Source: Mucilaginibacter phenanthrenivorans
GTDB lineage: Bacteria > Bacteroidota > Bacteroidia > Sphingobacteriales > Sphingobacteriaceae
Direction: 5' to 3'
Assembly (NCBI RefSeq): GCF_024721155.1
Contig: NZ_JAHVAP010000007.1
Location: 248,001 to 312,000 of the forward strand
DNA: 64,000 nt
Position numbers and translations under genes: made by a program. Below the pieces are notes generated by a model. It had not been told where the DNA came from and ran no database searches. It worked only from the letters and a program-made list of their open reading frames with translations. This document shows, in pieces, positions 1 to 8,817 of this stretch. How positions within the stretch are numbered: position 1 is the first letter of the stretch; each line of letters starts with the position of its first letter.

Positions 1-537
1 AACACCATTTGGTGTAACAAGACTCTCTGTTAATTTAAATGCTGCAGGCATCGTACCACTATCAAACAGCTTCTTTCCTTCGCCAAGCGTCACCGGGTAA
101 ATTTTGAGCCAAAGTTCGTCTACTAAATCATGCTTCAGTAGTAATTGAGTTAGTTCGCCGCTGCCCCAAACTTTGATGTCGGAACCTTCAGTGTTTTTGA
201 GCTTTTCAATATCAGCCACATTTGTGAGGAACACGGAGTTTTTCCAGTTCGACTCTTTCATGGTGTTGGACACGACGTATTTCGTGACATCATTGATGCC
301 CGGCCAATAGTCAGCATGCGCAGGCCAGTAGGAGGCAAAAATCTCAAATGTTTTTCTGCCCAGGAGAATATCCGTAGGTTGCATCTGTTTTTGCATCACT
401 TTGCCGGTAACATCGTCACCATAAGGTGCTGACCAGCCGCCATATTTGAAGCCACCCGATGTATCTTCCTCGGGTCCGCCGGGTGCCTGCATTACTCCAT
501 CTAATGTAATAAATGTTAAAACGATTATCTTTCTCAT
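1..537 (-). CDS. Dihydrofolate reductase family protein (RibD C-terminal type), cut by window edge
   Basis: The first 179 codons can be read without a stop from an ATG at 537; the C-terminus lies outside the window. The protein starts MRKIIVLTFITLDGVMQAPG, the usual first strand of RibD_C/DHFR-like proteins, followed by GYLLGRKTF-like text (ILLGRKTFEIFASYWP) and IKVWGSGELTQLLL, the nucleotide-binding segment of the fold. Family members reduce pterin or pyrimidine substrates with NADPH, but the substrate of this stand-alone type is rarely known. No signal peptide, so cytosolic. It runs away from the alpha/beta hydrolase downstream of its start on the same strand (gap about 90 bases). Family call firm, function open. 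Confidence 0.85.
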   Translation of the reverse strand, partial: MRKIIVLTFITLDGVMQAPGGPEEDTSGGFKYGGWSAPYGDDVTGKVMQKQMQPTDILLGRKTFEIFASYWPAHADYWPGINDVTKYVVSNTMKESNWKNSVFLTNVADIEKLKNTEGSDIKVWGSGELTQLLLKHDLVDELWLKIYPVTLGEGKKLFDSGTMPAAFKLTESLVTPNGV

Positions 538-625
538 ATTAGTTTAATTGAAGTTGTTGCTTGTTTTTAATTAATAGTTCGAAATATTCATCGAACCATC
601 TTTTTAATAGCAATCCCAACCAGTT

Positions 626-1501
626 TTACTTTAAAAAGTCATTTAAGTAACCCAATATTATATTCGTCTGCATCATCAGGCTCACATGACTCTGCGAAGG
701 AACAACGGCCAAATGTGATTTTGGCATCGGTGCCATATCAGCAGCTACTCCACCTCCGAGTAATTGATAGGTTTTCGCCAGCTCAACTTTATCCAGACCA
801 TCATTGTCGCCCGAGATGATCAATACCGGCGAAGTAATTTTTGCAATATTGCTGTCACCCATGTCGAAAGTTGACCCGACAAAGGCAAGCATCTGTTCCA
901 CGAATTTATTCCATTTTGTTTTGTCAGGCGCTGTTGCATCGTATGCCGTTTTCATCGGACTATTCGCAAACATTTCAGGCTTCATGTTTTTAAACGCATT
1001 AGCTACCTGGGGCGCCCAGCCCGTACTTTTATATGTAGAGGAGATGATCACCAATTTTTTTACACGCTTAGGATTTTGAATGATCAGCTGGTAGGCTATG
1101 GAACCGCCCATGCTATAACCTACCACATCGGCGCTGTCGACCTTTAAGTAATTCATTACTCCATCCACATCACTTGCCATTGTAGCCAGGTCTAATTTCC
1201 TGTCAGAATACTGTGTATGCCCATGTCCCTGCATTTCAATGGCAATTACTTTTCTTGTTTTTGACAATTCAGGTATTAACTGCCCCCAGTTCATCTGAAT
1301 GTTCATAAAGGCACCATGCAGCAAAACAAGCGGCTTACCCTCGCCATATACTTCGTAATAAACTTTAATGCCATTAACAGGCACGTAGCCACTGCCGGCG
1401 GGTTTAAGCTGTTGCCCGTTAGATTGAAATACTGTAAAAAAAAGCAAAGCAATAATTAATACCGGCTTGAGGAAATTAGATCCTTTGAATACTCTTTTCA
1501 T
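626..1501 (-). CDS. Secreted alpha/beta hydrolase
   Basis: A 291-residue alpha/beta hydrolase fold protein. The N-terminus has a basic start, a hydrophobic stretch (VLIIALLFFTVF) and a QSNGQQ cleavage-like region, so it is probably exported to the periplasm. LLHGAFMN is the oxyanion-hole motif (near residue 62), VGYSMGGSIA is the nucleophile elbow with the catalytic Ser (near residue 130), SGDNDG carries the likely acid and SHVSLM the catalytic His close to the C-terminus. Length fits the family. Substrate (ester, lactone, peroxide or epoxide) cannot be told from sequence. The gene lies between the DHFR-like gene and a non-coding stretch. Confidence 0.88.
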   Translation of the reverse strand: MKRVFKGSNFLKPVLIIALLFFTVFQSNGQQLKPAGSGYVPVNGIKVYYEVYGEGKPLVLLHGAFMNIQMNWGQLIPELSKTRKVIAIEMQGHGHTQYSDRKLDLATMASDVDGVMNYLKVDSADVVGYSMGGSIAYQLIIQNPKRVKKLVIISSTYKSTGWAPQVANAFKNMKPEMFANSPMKTAYDATAPDKTKWNKFVEQMLAFVGSTFDMGDSNIAKITSPVLIISGDNDGLDKVELAKTYQLLGGGVAADMAPMPKSHLAVVPSQSHVSLMMQTNIILGYLNDFLK

Positions 1502-1719
1502 AAAATGTTATTTAAATTAGTTTGACTTTATTGACAATACAAAGATCGAAGGGATTTCAGGATTTTACGCCGTGTAAAAGTGACAAAAATAGGGGTGGAT
1601 AGCGACAAATAACAAAACTATAAAAAGTCGGAAGATTTGCCTGTTTTAGTGTTCTAGTATAGGCAATAAAGCGCAGGCTTCTGCCCATCGCCCGCGTGCG
1701 TGTGACACAGCTACCGAAA

Positions 1720-1752
1720 ATAAAAAAGCCTCAAATCTTTCGATTCAAGGCT
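1720..1752 (-). terminator. Rho-independent terminator, minus strand
   Basis: Read on the minus strand, an 11 bp stem (AGCCTTGAATC paired with GATTTGAGGCT, two wobble pairs) closes a GAAA tetraloop and is followed by six T. It could end transcription from the gene at 2027-2743 or from a short RNA in the gap between them. Confidence 0.7.
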
Positions 1753-1836
1753 CCTTCTTTTCATGATGGTGTGTTTTTTAAATTGGTGTTTAAAATACCA
1801 TCCTTGATTTTTTTGGTTAATACATAACGAATAAGC

Positions 1837-1950
1837 AGGGATTATTGCCGAAACCCCTTATTCTACACGTGGCAGTTTAACTTACTCGTCAGCCGTATGC
1901 ATCGGCAGACATCGGCAAGTAAGCCTGGTCCGCACTTTGCGTAATCTCCT
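1837..1950. ncRNA. Candidate structured RNA of unknown class
   Basis: The 525-base gap 1502-2026 has no convincing gene. Its middle folds into a rod: AGGGATTA (1837-1844) pairs with TAATCTCCT (1942-1950, one bulge), CTTACT (1881-1886) with AGTAAG (1918-1923), and GCCG (1892-1895) with CGGC (1903-1906); a small hairpin CGCA-CTT-TGCG sits at 1931-1941. Closing stem, open centre and a small hairpin on the 3' side recall 6S RNA, but a better 6S candidate lies downstream of zapA. The minus strand ends in a good terminator at 1720-1752, so orientation is open. Structure is seen; class is not established. Confidence 0.35.
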
Positions 1951-2026
1951 CAGGATCAGTAAATAAAAATGAATTTCGTGCAAAAATTAATTATCGGGCA
2001 TACTAGACAGCTTTTATATTTTCAAT

Positions 2027-2743
2027 CTATAATTTTGCTTCAGTCTTTTTTATGATCTTCGGTATCCGTTTTTGCAGGTCTTCCATCAGTTCATTCAGCG
2101 CGCTTTCGCACATCGGCAAAATCTTTTCCGGCTTTAGTACCGGAATCCCCCCGATGGCGATCGTTGTTTTTTTGGAAGTCGAACTTTCATTTATACTGAA
2201 TACCTTTTTGTCGTCTTTACTAAGCAAAACAATGTTCGCAGTGGCCCTAACTTTCACCGTCCCGGTTCCGCCAATTGCAAATCCTTTTTGTAAGGAGAAA
2301 TTGATCGATACGAACATGATGCCATCGTACTGCGGGAACATTTTAAGCAGGTTTTGCTCGTTCTTCTTTCCCCAGTTGTATTCTATCACTTTATAGCCAA
2401 TAGCAGGGGTGAACATGACATCTTTTACCATAGTCGGGCGGTCGTCCGGCGCATAGGTTTTATAGGCATCAGTCCCGGTGATCTCGGCTTCCGGAACTAA
2501 TTGGAAGGGAAAGCTCTTCGCATAATCGTTGAAAAATCGGCCATGAAAGTCATCTACCATAGGGGTAAGGTTAAAATTAGGATCTTCGTCCAGTTTCAGC
2601 AGGTCGGCAGTCATGTTCAGGCCAAAGTCTGAAAGGTCAATGCGCTTATCGGCATAAAAAGTTACAACAGCCACCTTTTTGTTTTGGGCAAAGGTTTCAG
2701 TTCCAATAGTAACAAGAAGGAAGCATAGGAGCAATTTGTACAT
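2027..2743 (-). CDS. Secreted protein of unknown function
   Basis: 238 residues starting MYKLLLCFLLVTIGTETFAQ, a clear Sec signal peptide with cleavage after the AQ region, so periplasmic or surface. The mature part begins NKKVAVVTFYADKRIDLS and contains the glycine-rich stretch KGFAIGGTGTVKVRA and a lysine-rich C-terminal helix (LQKRIPKIIKKTEAKL). No catalytic motif is visible. The opening VAVVTF strand followed by an alpha/beta-like middle resembles small secreted proteins conserved in Bacteroidota that carry no assigned role. Single gene, with a terminator candidate some 280 bases downstream. Confidence 0.8.
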   Translation of the reverse strand: MYKLLLCFLLVTIGTETFAQNKKVAVVTFYADKRIDLSDFGLNMTADLLKLDEDPNFNLTPMVDDFHGRFFNDYAKSFPFQLVPEAEITGTDAYKTYAPDDRPTMVKDVMFTPAIGYKVIEYNWGKKNEQNLLKMFPQYDGIMFVSINFSLQKGFAIGGTGTVKVRATANIVLLSKDDKKVFSINESSTSKKTTIAIGGIPVLKPEKILPMCESALNELMEDLQKRIPKIIKKTEAKL

Positions 2744-2822
2744 GTTGTTTGTTTTTAGTTTGGATTGGTTATGATAACTGTTGACTGTGTTGATTTGGTG
2801 TATTTCAAAGTGCCAACCTAGT

Positions 2823-3030
2823 AAGTATTTGCCGGCGTGTGCGGTTCATCAATTTAGTGTACACGTAAACGGTATTCGATGAGATCAAAGTGTCGCCGGT
2901 ATTCACGAAGTCAGTTCCCTGCAAGTCCATGGTTCCATCTTTGTAAGTTTCCAGTTAATGTAAATATCTCCTTCGGAAGCACGCAATTTGGCTGTTTTAG
3001 AGAGATAAATAGGAAATCTGGATGGCTTTT
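2823..3030 (-). pseudogene. Frameshifted fragment of a secreted or surface protein
   Basis: On the minus strand two adjacent frames give sensible protein text that joins at one point: KTAKLRASEGDIYINWKLT runs to about 2945, then after a one-base shift KDGTMDLQGTDFVNTGDTLI continues for some 40 residues to a stop near 2792. Neither part has a start codon and ribosome signal of its own. The pattern fits the remains of a larger beta-rich protein with one frameshift. Parent family not recognised. Low confidence because the stretch is short. Confidence 0.3.
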
Positions 3031-3153
3031 CATCGGATATGGATAAGGTTGTTTTAGTAAATGCAAGGTATAATATTATTCCGGTAAATGAGTATCTTTA
3101 TTTAAGCCAAAATCAAGCTAAAAACCGTTATAATATTTTAACAGAAAAAAGTA

Positions 3154-3180
3154 AGGCAGTTACGATCAACGTAACTGCCT
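3154..3180 (-). terminator. Terminator of first tRNA-fMet gene
   Basis: A perfect 11 bp stem (AGGCAGTTACG and its complement) around a 5-base loop, followed on the minus strand by TTACTTTTTT. It lies just downstream of the tRNA at 3191-3263. Confidence 0.85.
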
Positions 3181-3190
3181 GTTTCTTAGG

Positions 3191-3263
<73 letters not shown>

Positions 3264-3352
3264 CTGTTTTTATTATACGATCTGCTTCATTACTGCAGAA
3301 AGGGGTCTTTTTATTTTATTGTGTTATCCTTCACAATTCATTTAAAGAGAAA

Positions 3353-3377
3353 AGCCTTTAGACTTAAGCTAAAGGCT
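3353..3377 (-). terminator. Terminator of second tRNA-fMet gene
   Basis: AGCCTTTAG (3353-3361) pairs with CTAAAGGCT (3369-3377); on the minus strand it is followed by TTTCTCTTT. It separates the two tRNA genes, so each is probably a single-gene transcript. Confidence 0.75.
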
Positions 3378-3390
3378 CTTTCTTTCTGGG

Positions 3391-3463
<73 letters not shown>

Positions 3464-3481
3464 CTCTATTTTTGTTTTTTT

Positions 3482-3552
3482 GATTTCACCGATTAGTTTC
3501 GATTTCACCGATTAGTTATTTTCGGTGTAATCCTTTTAAATCGGTGTAATCC
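3482..3552. repeat. Intergenic word array (GATTTCACCGATTAG type)
   Basis: GATTTCACCGATTAG occurs twice in a row on the left; on the right AATCGGTGTAATCC-like words occur twice in the opposite sense, so the halves can pair. The same word reappears upstream of metH (11.4 kb). It sits between the tRNA pair and era. Confidence 0.8.
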
Positions 3553-3562
3553 CCTTTTTTAA

Positions 3563-3601
3563 TTGGACTGCAAAGATATAATTCGTTTCTTTGCAGTCCA
3601 A
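3563..3601. repeat. 14 bp perfect inverted repeat in the era upstream region
   Basis: TTGGACTGCAAAGA (3563-3576) and its exact complement (3588-3601) surround an 11-base loop. The right arm contains CTTTGCA, which resembles the end of a TAnnTTTG promoter box, so the repeat may overlap the era promoter about 25-60 bases before the start codon. Confidence 0.75.
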
Positions 3602-3623
3602 ATATTATTTTAATTATTTTTCT

Positions 3624-4499
3624 ATGGCGCATAAGGCAGGTTTCGTGAGTATAATTGGTAAGCCCAACGCGGGTAAATCAACGCTTATGAACGCTCTTGT
3701 AGGTGAAAAAATGTCCATCATCACCCCCAAAGCACAAACAACAAGGCACCGCATTTTAGGGATTGTTAACGAGGAAGATTACCAGATCGTGTTCTCAGAT
3801 ACTCCCGGTGTTATTAAACCGCACTATGCACTTCACGAAAGTATGATGCACCAGGTGGATGGATCGATAGTGGACGCCGATTTGATCCTGCTTGTTACAG
3901 ATATTTACGAAGAGTACGACGAAACTGACGTGCTGAAGAAGCTGGAAGGCACACAAGCACCCGTTGCCGTATTGATCAATAAGGTTGACCAAAGTGACGA
4001 GGAAACTGTAAAAGCCAAAGTTGAATTTTGGGAAGAGAAGCTGAAGCCAAAGGCGATTTTTGCTATCTCGGCATTAAAAGACTACAATGTGCTGGCTGTA
4101 ATGAATTTTGTTATTGAGCACCTGCCGGAACATCCGCCATATTACGAGAAAGATGCTTTAACAGATCGTAACGACCGCTTTTTTGCATCGGAAATGATCA
4201 GGGCGCAGATCCTGAAACAATACAAAAAGGAAATCCCTTACAGCACAGAAGTTATTGTAACTGCATTTGTTGAAGGCGAAAAGTTGCACCGCATCAGCGC
4301 TGAAATTATAGTGGAACGCGACTCGCAAAAGAATATCATCATTGGAACAGGGGGGGCGATGCTGAAAATTGTTGGCACCTATGCACGCCGCGATATGGAG
4401 GAGTTTTTCCAGAAGAAAATCTTTTTAGAGATGTTTGTAAAAGTTATCCCCGATTGGCGCAGTAAGAAAAACTACCTGAAGAAGTTTGGGTACGAATAG
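3624..4499 (+). CDS. era: GTPase Era
   Basis: 291 residues from the ATG at 3624; an in-frame ATG-like extension to 3591 lies inside the inverted repeat and is unlikely. G1 is IIGKPNAGKST (residues 9-19), G2 is the TTRHR region, G3 is DTPG (near 60), G4 is NKVD (near 120) and G5 is SALK. The C-terminal third is a type II KH domain with IIVERDSQKNIIIGTGGAML. Era binds the 3' end of 16S rRNA and is needed for small-subunit assembly. It is followed by the related GTPase gene der, with a word array between them. Length and motifs fit the family exactly. Confidence 0.97.
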   Translation: MAHKAGFVSIIGKPNAGKSTLMNALVGEKMSIITPKAQTTRHRILGIVNEEDYQIVFSDTPGVIKPHYALHESMMHQVDGSIVDADLILLVTDIYEEYDETDVLKKLEGTQAPVAVLINKVDQSDEETVKAKVEFWEEKLKPKAIFAISALKDYNVLAVMNFVIEHLPEHPPYYEKDALTDRNDRFFASEMIRAQILKQYKKEIPYSTEVIVTAFVEGEKLHRISAEIIVERDSQKNIIIGTGGAMLKIVGTYARRDMEEFFQKKIFLEMFVKVIPDWRSKKNYLKKFGYE

Positions 4500-4509
4500 G
4501 GAAGAGCCA

Positions 4510-4635
4510 GGAATCAAGATGCAAGAATCAAGATTTTAAGGCAAAAAAATATAATAATCGTATATTAGAATTAAGCAAATAGATTAAGATTGCGTAATGC
4601 AGCTATCTTGATTCTTGACTCTTGATTCTTGAATC
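4510..4635. repeat. Intergenic word array (GAATCAAGA type)
   Basis: Left arm GAATCAAGATGCAAGAATCA (two words), right arm TCTTGATTCTTGACTCTTGA and on (three words in the opposite sense). A stretch of about 60 AT-rich bases separates the arms. The right arm ends eleven bases before the start of der. The same TCTTGATTC word returns at 60.5 kb. Confidence 0.85.
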
Positions 4636-4645
4636 TAATAATAAA

Positions 4646-5947
4646 ATGAGCAATATAGTAGCCATAGTGGGCCGGCCCAACGTAGGCAAATCAACTTTAT
4701 ATAACCGTTTAACCGAAACCCGCAAGGCCATCGTCGACGATTTTAGCGGTGTAACCCGCGACAGGCATTACGGTGTTTCTGAATGGATCGGTCGCCAGTT
4801 TACGGTGATTGATACAGGTGGTTATGTAGCCAATTCTGCCGATGTTTTTGAAGCCGCCATTCGTGAGCAGGTAATTATTGCCATTGAAGAGGCAACCGTT
4901 ATATTGTTTATGGTTGACGTTACCACCGGCATTACCGATCTGGATGATGAAATAGCAACACTATTACGCAAGGGTAAAAAGCCTGTATTTGTGGTGGTGA
5001 ACAAGCTGGATAATAACCAGCAATTAGCTGACTCGATGGTGTTTTACAGCCTGGGCTTAGGCGAACTTTATAACATTTCGTCGATGACCGGTTCAGGAAC
5101 CGGTGAGTTACTTGATGAAGTGGTTAAGCATTTTGATGATGAGCCTATTGAAGAAAATACGCTGCCAAAATATGCTATCATCGGCCGCCCGAATGTTGGT
5201 AAATCATCTATTATCAATTCGTTGATTGGCAAGGACCGTAACATTGTAACGCCGATTGCCGGTACCACCCGCGATTCCATTCATATCCATTATAACCAGT
5301 ACGGTCATGATTTTATGCTGATCGATACTGCCGGGATGCGTAAGAAAACCAAGGTTAAGGAGAATATCGAATTTTATTCTGTAATGCGTACCATTAAGGC
5401 ATTGGAAGAAGCTGATGTTGTGATCCTGATGATAGATGCCGTTGAAGGAATTGAATCGCAGGATATCAATATCTTCCACCTGGCCGAAAAGAATAAAAAG
5501 GGTGTGGTGATCGTAGTTAATAAGTGGGATTTGATCGAAAAAAACAACAAGACCATTAAAGTTTTTGAAGAGCAGATCCGCGATAAAATAGCGCCATTTA
5601 CCGATGTGCCTATTGTATTCACATCTGTTACAGAAAAGCAAAGGGTGTTAAAGGTGATCGAAACAGCAAATGACGTTTACCAAAATAAGATCAGGAAAAT
5701 CCCTACCTCCAAGTTAAATGAAATAATGCTGCCAATTATCGAGGCTTATCCGCCGCCATCGATAAAAGGCAAATACGTTAAGATAAAATACATCACACAA
5801 ATTGCGGGAACATCACCGATGTTTGCCTTCTTCTGTAACTTACCTCAGTACGTTAAAGAGCCTTATTATCGCTTTATAGAAAATAAGATCAGGGAGAACT
5901 TTAACTTCAACGGAGCACCCGTACAAGTTTGGTTTAGACAGAAATAG
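4646..5947 (+). CDS. der: Ribosome-assembly GTPase Der (EngA)
   Basis: 433 residues with two GTPase domains in tandem, the signature of Der. Domain 1 has VGRPNVGKST (about 7-16) and DTGG; domain 2 has IGRPNVGKSS (about 177-186), DTAGMRKK (about 226) and NKWD. The C-terminal KH-like domain ends in PVQVWFRQK. Der acts on 50S subunit assembly. The start at 4646 (MSNIVAIVGRP) is preferred over an upstream in-frame codon inside the word array. It is separated from era only by that array. Confidence 0.97.
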   Translation: MSNIVAIVGRPNVGKSTLYNRLTETRKAIVDDFSGVTRDRHYGVSEWIGRQFTVIDTGGYVANSADVFEAAIREQVIIAIEEATVILFMVDVTTGITDLDDEIATLLRKGKKPVFVVVNKLDNNQQLADSMVFYSLGLGELYNISSMTGSGTGELLDEVVKHFDDEPIEENTLPKYAIIGRPNVGKSSIINSLIGKDRNIVTPIAGTTRDSIHIHYNQYGHDFMLIDTAGMRKKTKVKENIEFYSVMRTIKALEEADVVILMIDAVEGIESQDINIFHLAEKNKKGVVIVVNKWDLIEKNNKTIKVFEEQIRDKIAPFTDVPIVFTSVTEKQRVLKVIETANDVYQNKIRKIPTSKLNEIMLPIIEAYPPPSIKGKYVKIKYITQIAGTSPMFAFFCNLPQYVKEPYYRFIENKIRENFNFNGAPVQVWFRQK

Positions 5948-5950
5948 GGA

Positions 5951-6044
5951 GATGATGTGCGAATGTGCGGATATGAAAATGTGCGGATGAGTAAATTTGT
6001 TAGGCTTTTCAATTCGCACATCTGCACATCAAAAATCCGCACAT
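5951..6044. repeat. Intergenic word array (GATGTGCGGATATG type) between convergent genes
   Basis: Left arm has four copies of ATGTGCG(G/A)AT-like words; right arm has CGCACATCTGCACATC and TCCGCACATTT in the opposite sense. The arms can form a long imperfect hairpin between der and the S41 protease gene, where a terminator would be expected. The same word is used at 8.65-8.81 kb. Confidence 0.85.
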
Positions 6045-7640
6045 TTACCTCACCGCTTCCACAGCTTTCGCAAGTGTCATATCGTCACTATTAATGGCTT
6101 CATAATAGGCATTGGCGCCCCACTTAAAGCGGGCAGCCACGGCTTTGAGCATTGTTTTTATTGTAGGTTTGGAGATTAGCAGTTCGTGTGAGTCCATCTC
6201 CTTTACAGTTTGAGATGCATAAAGGATAAAATTGTCAACCTCATTATCGCTAACGGTATATTGCTTCATAAATGCATCTGCGGAGTTGAATTTATTCAAC
6301 TGCGGCTGCAGCTTATCAATTGTGTAGGCAGTAAACTGTTGCTGATCGGTTAGTTGCTGTAATAGTTCTGTATTCCCAGTTGTATCAGCAGGTACAAAAA
6401 TATCAGGCATAATGCCGCCGCCGCTAAAGACTTTACGTCCGTTTGCCGTATGATAAGGCGATGGTTTTTTGAAAATGCTGTCGTCCAGGTTACTTTGCGC
6501 GGAGAAAAATTCGCCCTTGCGCATCCTTTCAGAAATTTCATGGTGATAGTTGTCGATACCCCCCCGATATGATTTTTGGATAGATCTTCCTGACGGCGTG
6601 TAGTACCTGGCTATGGTTAAATTTACTGCTGATCCGTCATCAAAGCTAAATTGTTGCTGCACCAGGCCTTTTCCAAACGACCTGCGGCCAACTATTACGG
6701 CACGGTCAAGGTCCTGCAATGCGCCGGCCAGAATCTCACTGGCAGAAGCGGAATATTCGTCAATTATAACAGCTAATTTACCATCCTGGAAATTGCCGGA
6801 GTCTGTTGCGAAATAGTCCCTGCGTTCTTCGTGGATTCCCTGGGTATAAACTATGAGTTTTCCCTTTTTTAGAAATTCATCGGCAAGGGCAGTAGCGGTG
6901 GTTAAATAACCGCCGCCATTCTCACGCAGATCAAGCACCAGCTTCTGCATTCCTGCGATTTTTAGCTTTTTCAAGGCTTCGCGAAAGTCGGTATCGGTAG
7001 TTAATGCGAACTTGCTGATCTTTATATAGCCCACATCCGGAGCGGCCATATACGATGCATCGAGGCTGCTGGTGTTAACATAGCCACGTTTTAAGGTATA
7101 CAGCTTTTTGGCGGTTGAGTTTGGCGCTGCAACAGCAAGCAACAATGCCGAATCCATGCTACCCCGCAGTGTTTTATTTACAAGCGGTATGGTGAGCTTT
7201 GTGCCAGAGAACTTTTTATTATTTACATCGATGATCCTGTCGCCGGTAACCAGGCCAGCATTTGCTGCTGGTCCGCCGGCGTACACCTGTGTAATTACCA
7301 ATGTGTCGCGAAGTAACTGATACTCTAAACCTATTCCGTTGAAACCGCCGGCTAAGCCTTCATTCAATGTGGTTGCCTTTTGTTCAGGGAGATAAAGAGA
7401 ATGCGGGTCGAGGTTTTGCAGCATGCTATTAACGGTAACGCCTTCAACGCTATCGACATTCACAGAATCTACATAATTTTGTTTGACAAGCGAAAGTACC
7501 TTGGAGATCTTGTCGTTCTCCATCATTGGGATGCCCAGGCTGCGGCTCATCAAACTATGGTTACTGATCACCACGCCGATAAAAATACCCAGCAAAACCA
7601 ATACCATCGTCCTGAAAATTACACCTGCAGCCCTTTTCAT
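6045..7640 (-). CDS. S41 family C-terminal processing peptidase
   Basis: 531 residues. An N-terminal membrane anchor or uncleaved signal (TMVLVLLGIFIGVVIS, residues 11-26) puts it in the periplasm facing the cell envelope. A PDZ domain (about 95-170, with GIGLEY and VYAGGPAANAGL) is followed by the tail-specific protease domain with the catalytic Ser in SASASEILAG (near 300) and the Lys in RSFGKGLVQQ (near 325). Such enzymes trim or degrade envelope proteins from their C-termini. Convergent with der, with a word array between. Family assignment is firm; substrate unknown. Confidence 0.93.
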   Translation of the reverse strand: MKRAAGVIFRTMVLVLLGIFIGVVISNHSLMSRSLGIPMMENDKISKVLSLVKQNYVDSVNVDSVEGVTVNSMLQNLDPHSLYLPEQKATTLNEGLAGGFNGIGLEYQLLRDTLVITQVYAGGPAANAGLVTGDRIIDVNNKKFSGTKLTIPLVNKTLRGSMDSALLLAVAAPNSTAKKLYTLKRGYVNTSSLDASYMAAPDVGYIKISKFALTTDTDFREALKKLKIAGMQKLVLDLRENGGGYLTTATALADEFLKKGKLIVYTQGIHEERRDYFATDSGNFQDGKLAVIIDEYSASASEILAGALQDLDRAVIVGRRSFGKGLVQQQFSFDDGSAVNLTIARYYTPSGRSIQKSYRGGIDNYHHEISERMRKGEFFSAQSNLDDSIFKKPSPYHTANGRKVFSGGGIMPDIFVPADTTGNTELLQQLTDQQQFTAYTIDKLQPQLNKFNSADAFMKQYTVSDNEVDNFILYASQTVKEMDSHELLISKPTIKTMLKAVAARFKWGANAYYEAINSDDMTLAKAVEAVR

Positions 7641-7841
7641 ATTTTAATATGGTACAAATTTACAAAATTGTTGCTAAGTATAGTGGTTTAGTATACATTG
7701 TGTGAGCCATTATTTTGTAATAATTATTTGGCTAAAAGCGGTTTAAACATCTATTAAAGTCATTTTATTGGTATGATGTCATGATAGCCGAACAACTCTC
7801 AATATTTTTCCTCAATTTTGCTAAAAAAACAGCCGATCTGC

Positions 7842-8648
7842 ATGGAAAGAACGACCGAGAAAGATTCGCACTATAACAACCTGGAGCAAATGCCGCTGCC
7901 TGAAATCCTTAGAAATATAAATAAAGAGGATCAAAGTGTGCCATTGGCTGTTGAAAAGGCGATTCCGCAAATTGAGGCGCTTGTAAAGATTACTGCCGAA
8001 AAAATGAAGGCCGGTGGTCGTTTGTTTTACATAGGCGCCGGAACAAGCGGCAGGTTAGGCGTGGTTGATGCTTCGGAGTGCCCGCCAACATTTGGAGTGC
8101 CGTTTGATGAAGTGGTTGGTATAATAGCAGGAGGTGATTTTGCCATCCGCAAGGCTGTTGAATTTGCCGAGGATAACACCGAACAGGCCTGGATAGACCT
8201 GGAGGAATTTAATATTAATAATAAGGATGTATTGGTAGGCATAGCAGCATCAGGCACAACGCCCTATGTGATAGGTGGCTTACAAAAGGCAAACGCAAAT
8301 AATATTACCACGGGCTGTATTGTGTGTAATGCAGGCAGCCCGGTTGCAGCGGAGGCCAAATACCCGGTTGAGGTAATAACCGGGCCGGAGTTTTTAACCG
8401 GCTCAACCCGCATGAAGGCAGGTACAGCGCAGAAGCTGGTTTTAAATATGCTGAGTACCAGCGTCATGATCCGGCTTGGCAGGGTCAAGGGGAATAAAAT
8501 GGTTGATATGCAGTTAAGCAACCATAAGCTGGTTGACCGCGGCACCCACATGGTGATGAGTGAAACCGGCCTGGATGAACAGACTGCTGCTGAACTGCTG
8601 AAAAAATATGGCAGCGTGAGAAAGGCAGTGGAAAATAGCGGGATATGA
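7842..8648 (+). CDS. murQ: N-acetylmuramic acid 6-phosphate etherase MurQ
   Basis: 268 residues from the ATG at 7842 (MERTTEKDSHYNNLEQMP); the upstream in-frame start is less like the family. One SIS domain with GAGTSGRLGVVDASECPPTFG, the sugar-phosphate binding segment, then AASGTTPYVIGGL and the conserved TGSTRMKAGTAQK. MurQ removes the lactyl ether from MurNAc-6-phosphate to give GlcNAc-6-phosphate in cell-wall recycling. No kinase (AnmK/MurK) or transporter lies next to it here. Cytosolic. Family length is about 300, so this is slightly short at the C-terminus. Confidence 0.95.
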   Translation: MERTTEKDSHYNNLEQMPLPEILRNINKEDQSVPLAVEKAIPQIEALVKITAEKMKAGGRLFYIGAGTSGRLGVVDASECPPTFGVPFDEVVGIIAGGDFAIRKAVEFAEDNTEQAWIDLEEFNINNKDVLVGIAASGTTPYVIGGLQKANANNITTGCIVCNAGSPVAAEAKYPVEVITGPEFLTGSTRMKAGTAQKLVLNMLSTSVMIRLGRVKGNKMVDMQLSNHKLVDRGTHMVMSETGLDEQTAAELLKKYGSVRKAVENSGI

Positions 8649-8649
8649 T

Positions 8650-8812
8650 GTGCGGATGCGTGGATATGCGGATGTGCGAATTGAAAAATGATGTGCAGAT
8701 GCGTGGATATGCAAATGTGCGAATGAGTATTAAATAGGGTTGGTTAAATAATAGGGACATGCTTTGTTGCCGGATGTGAGGCTTAATTCGCACATCCGCA
8801 CATTCGGAATTA
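8650..8812. repeat. Intergenic word array (GATGTGCGGAT type)
   Basis: At least five words such as GATGTGCGGATGCGTGGATA follow the murQ stop; after a unique stretch the reverse words CGCACATCCGCACATTCGG appear just before the next gene. Same lexicon as 5951-6044, 2.6 kb away. Confidence 0.85.
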
Positions 8813-8817
8813 AGATT

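Noticed and set aside
1837..1950. 6S RNA at 1.9 kb
   Set aside because: General shape fits, but the zapA-rny location holds a better candidate, so no class is given here.
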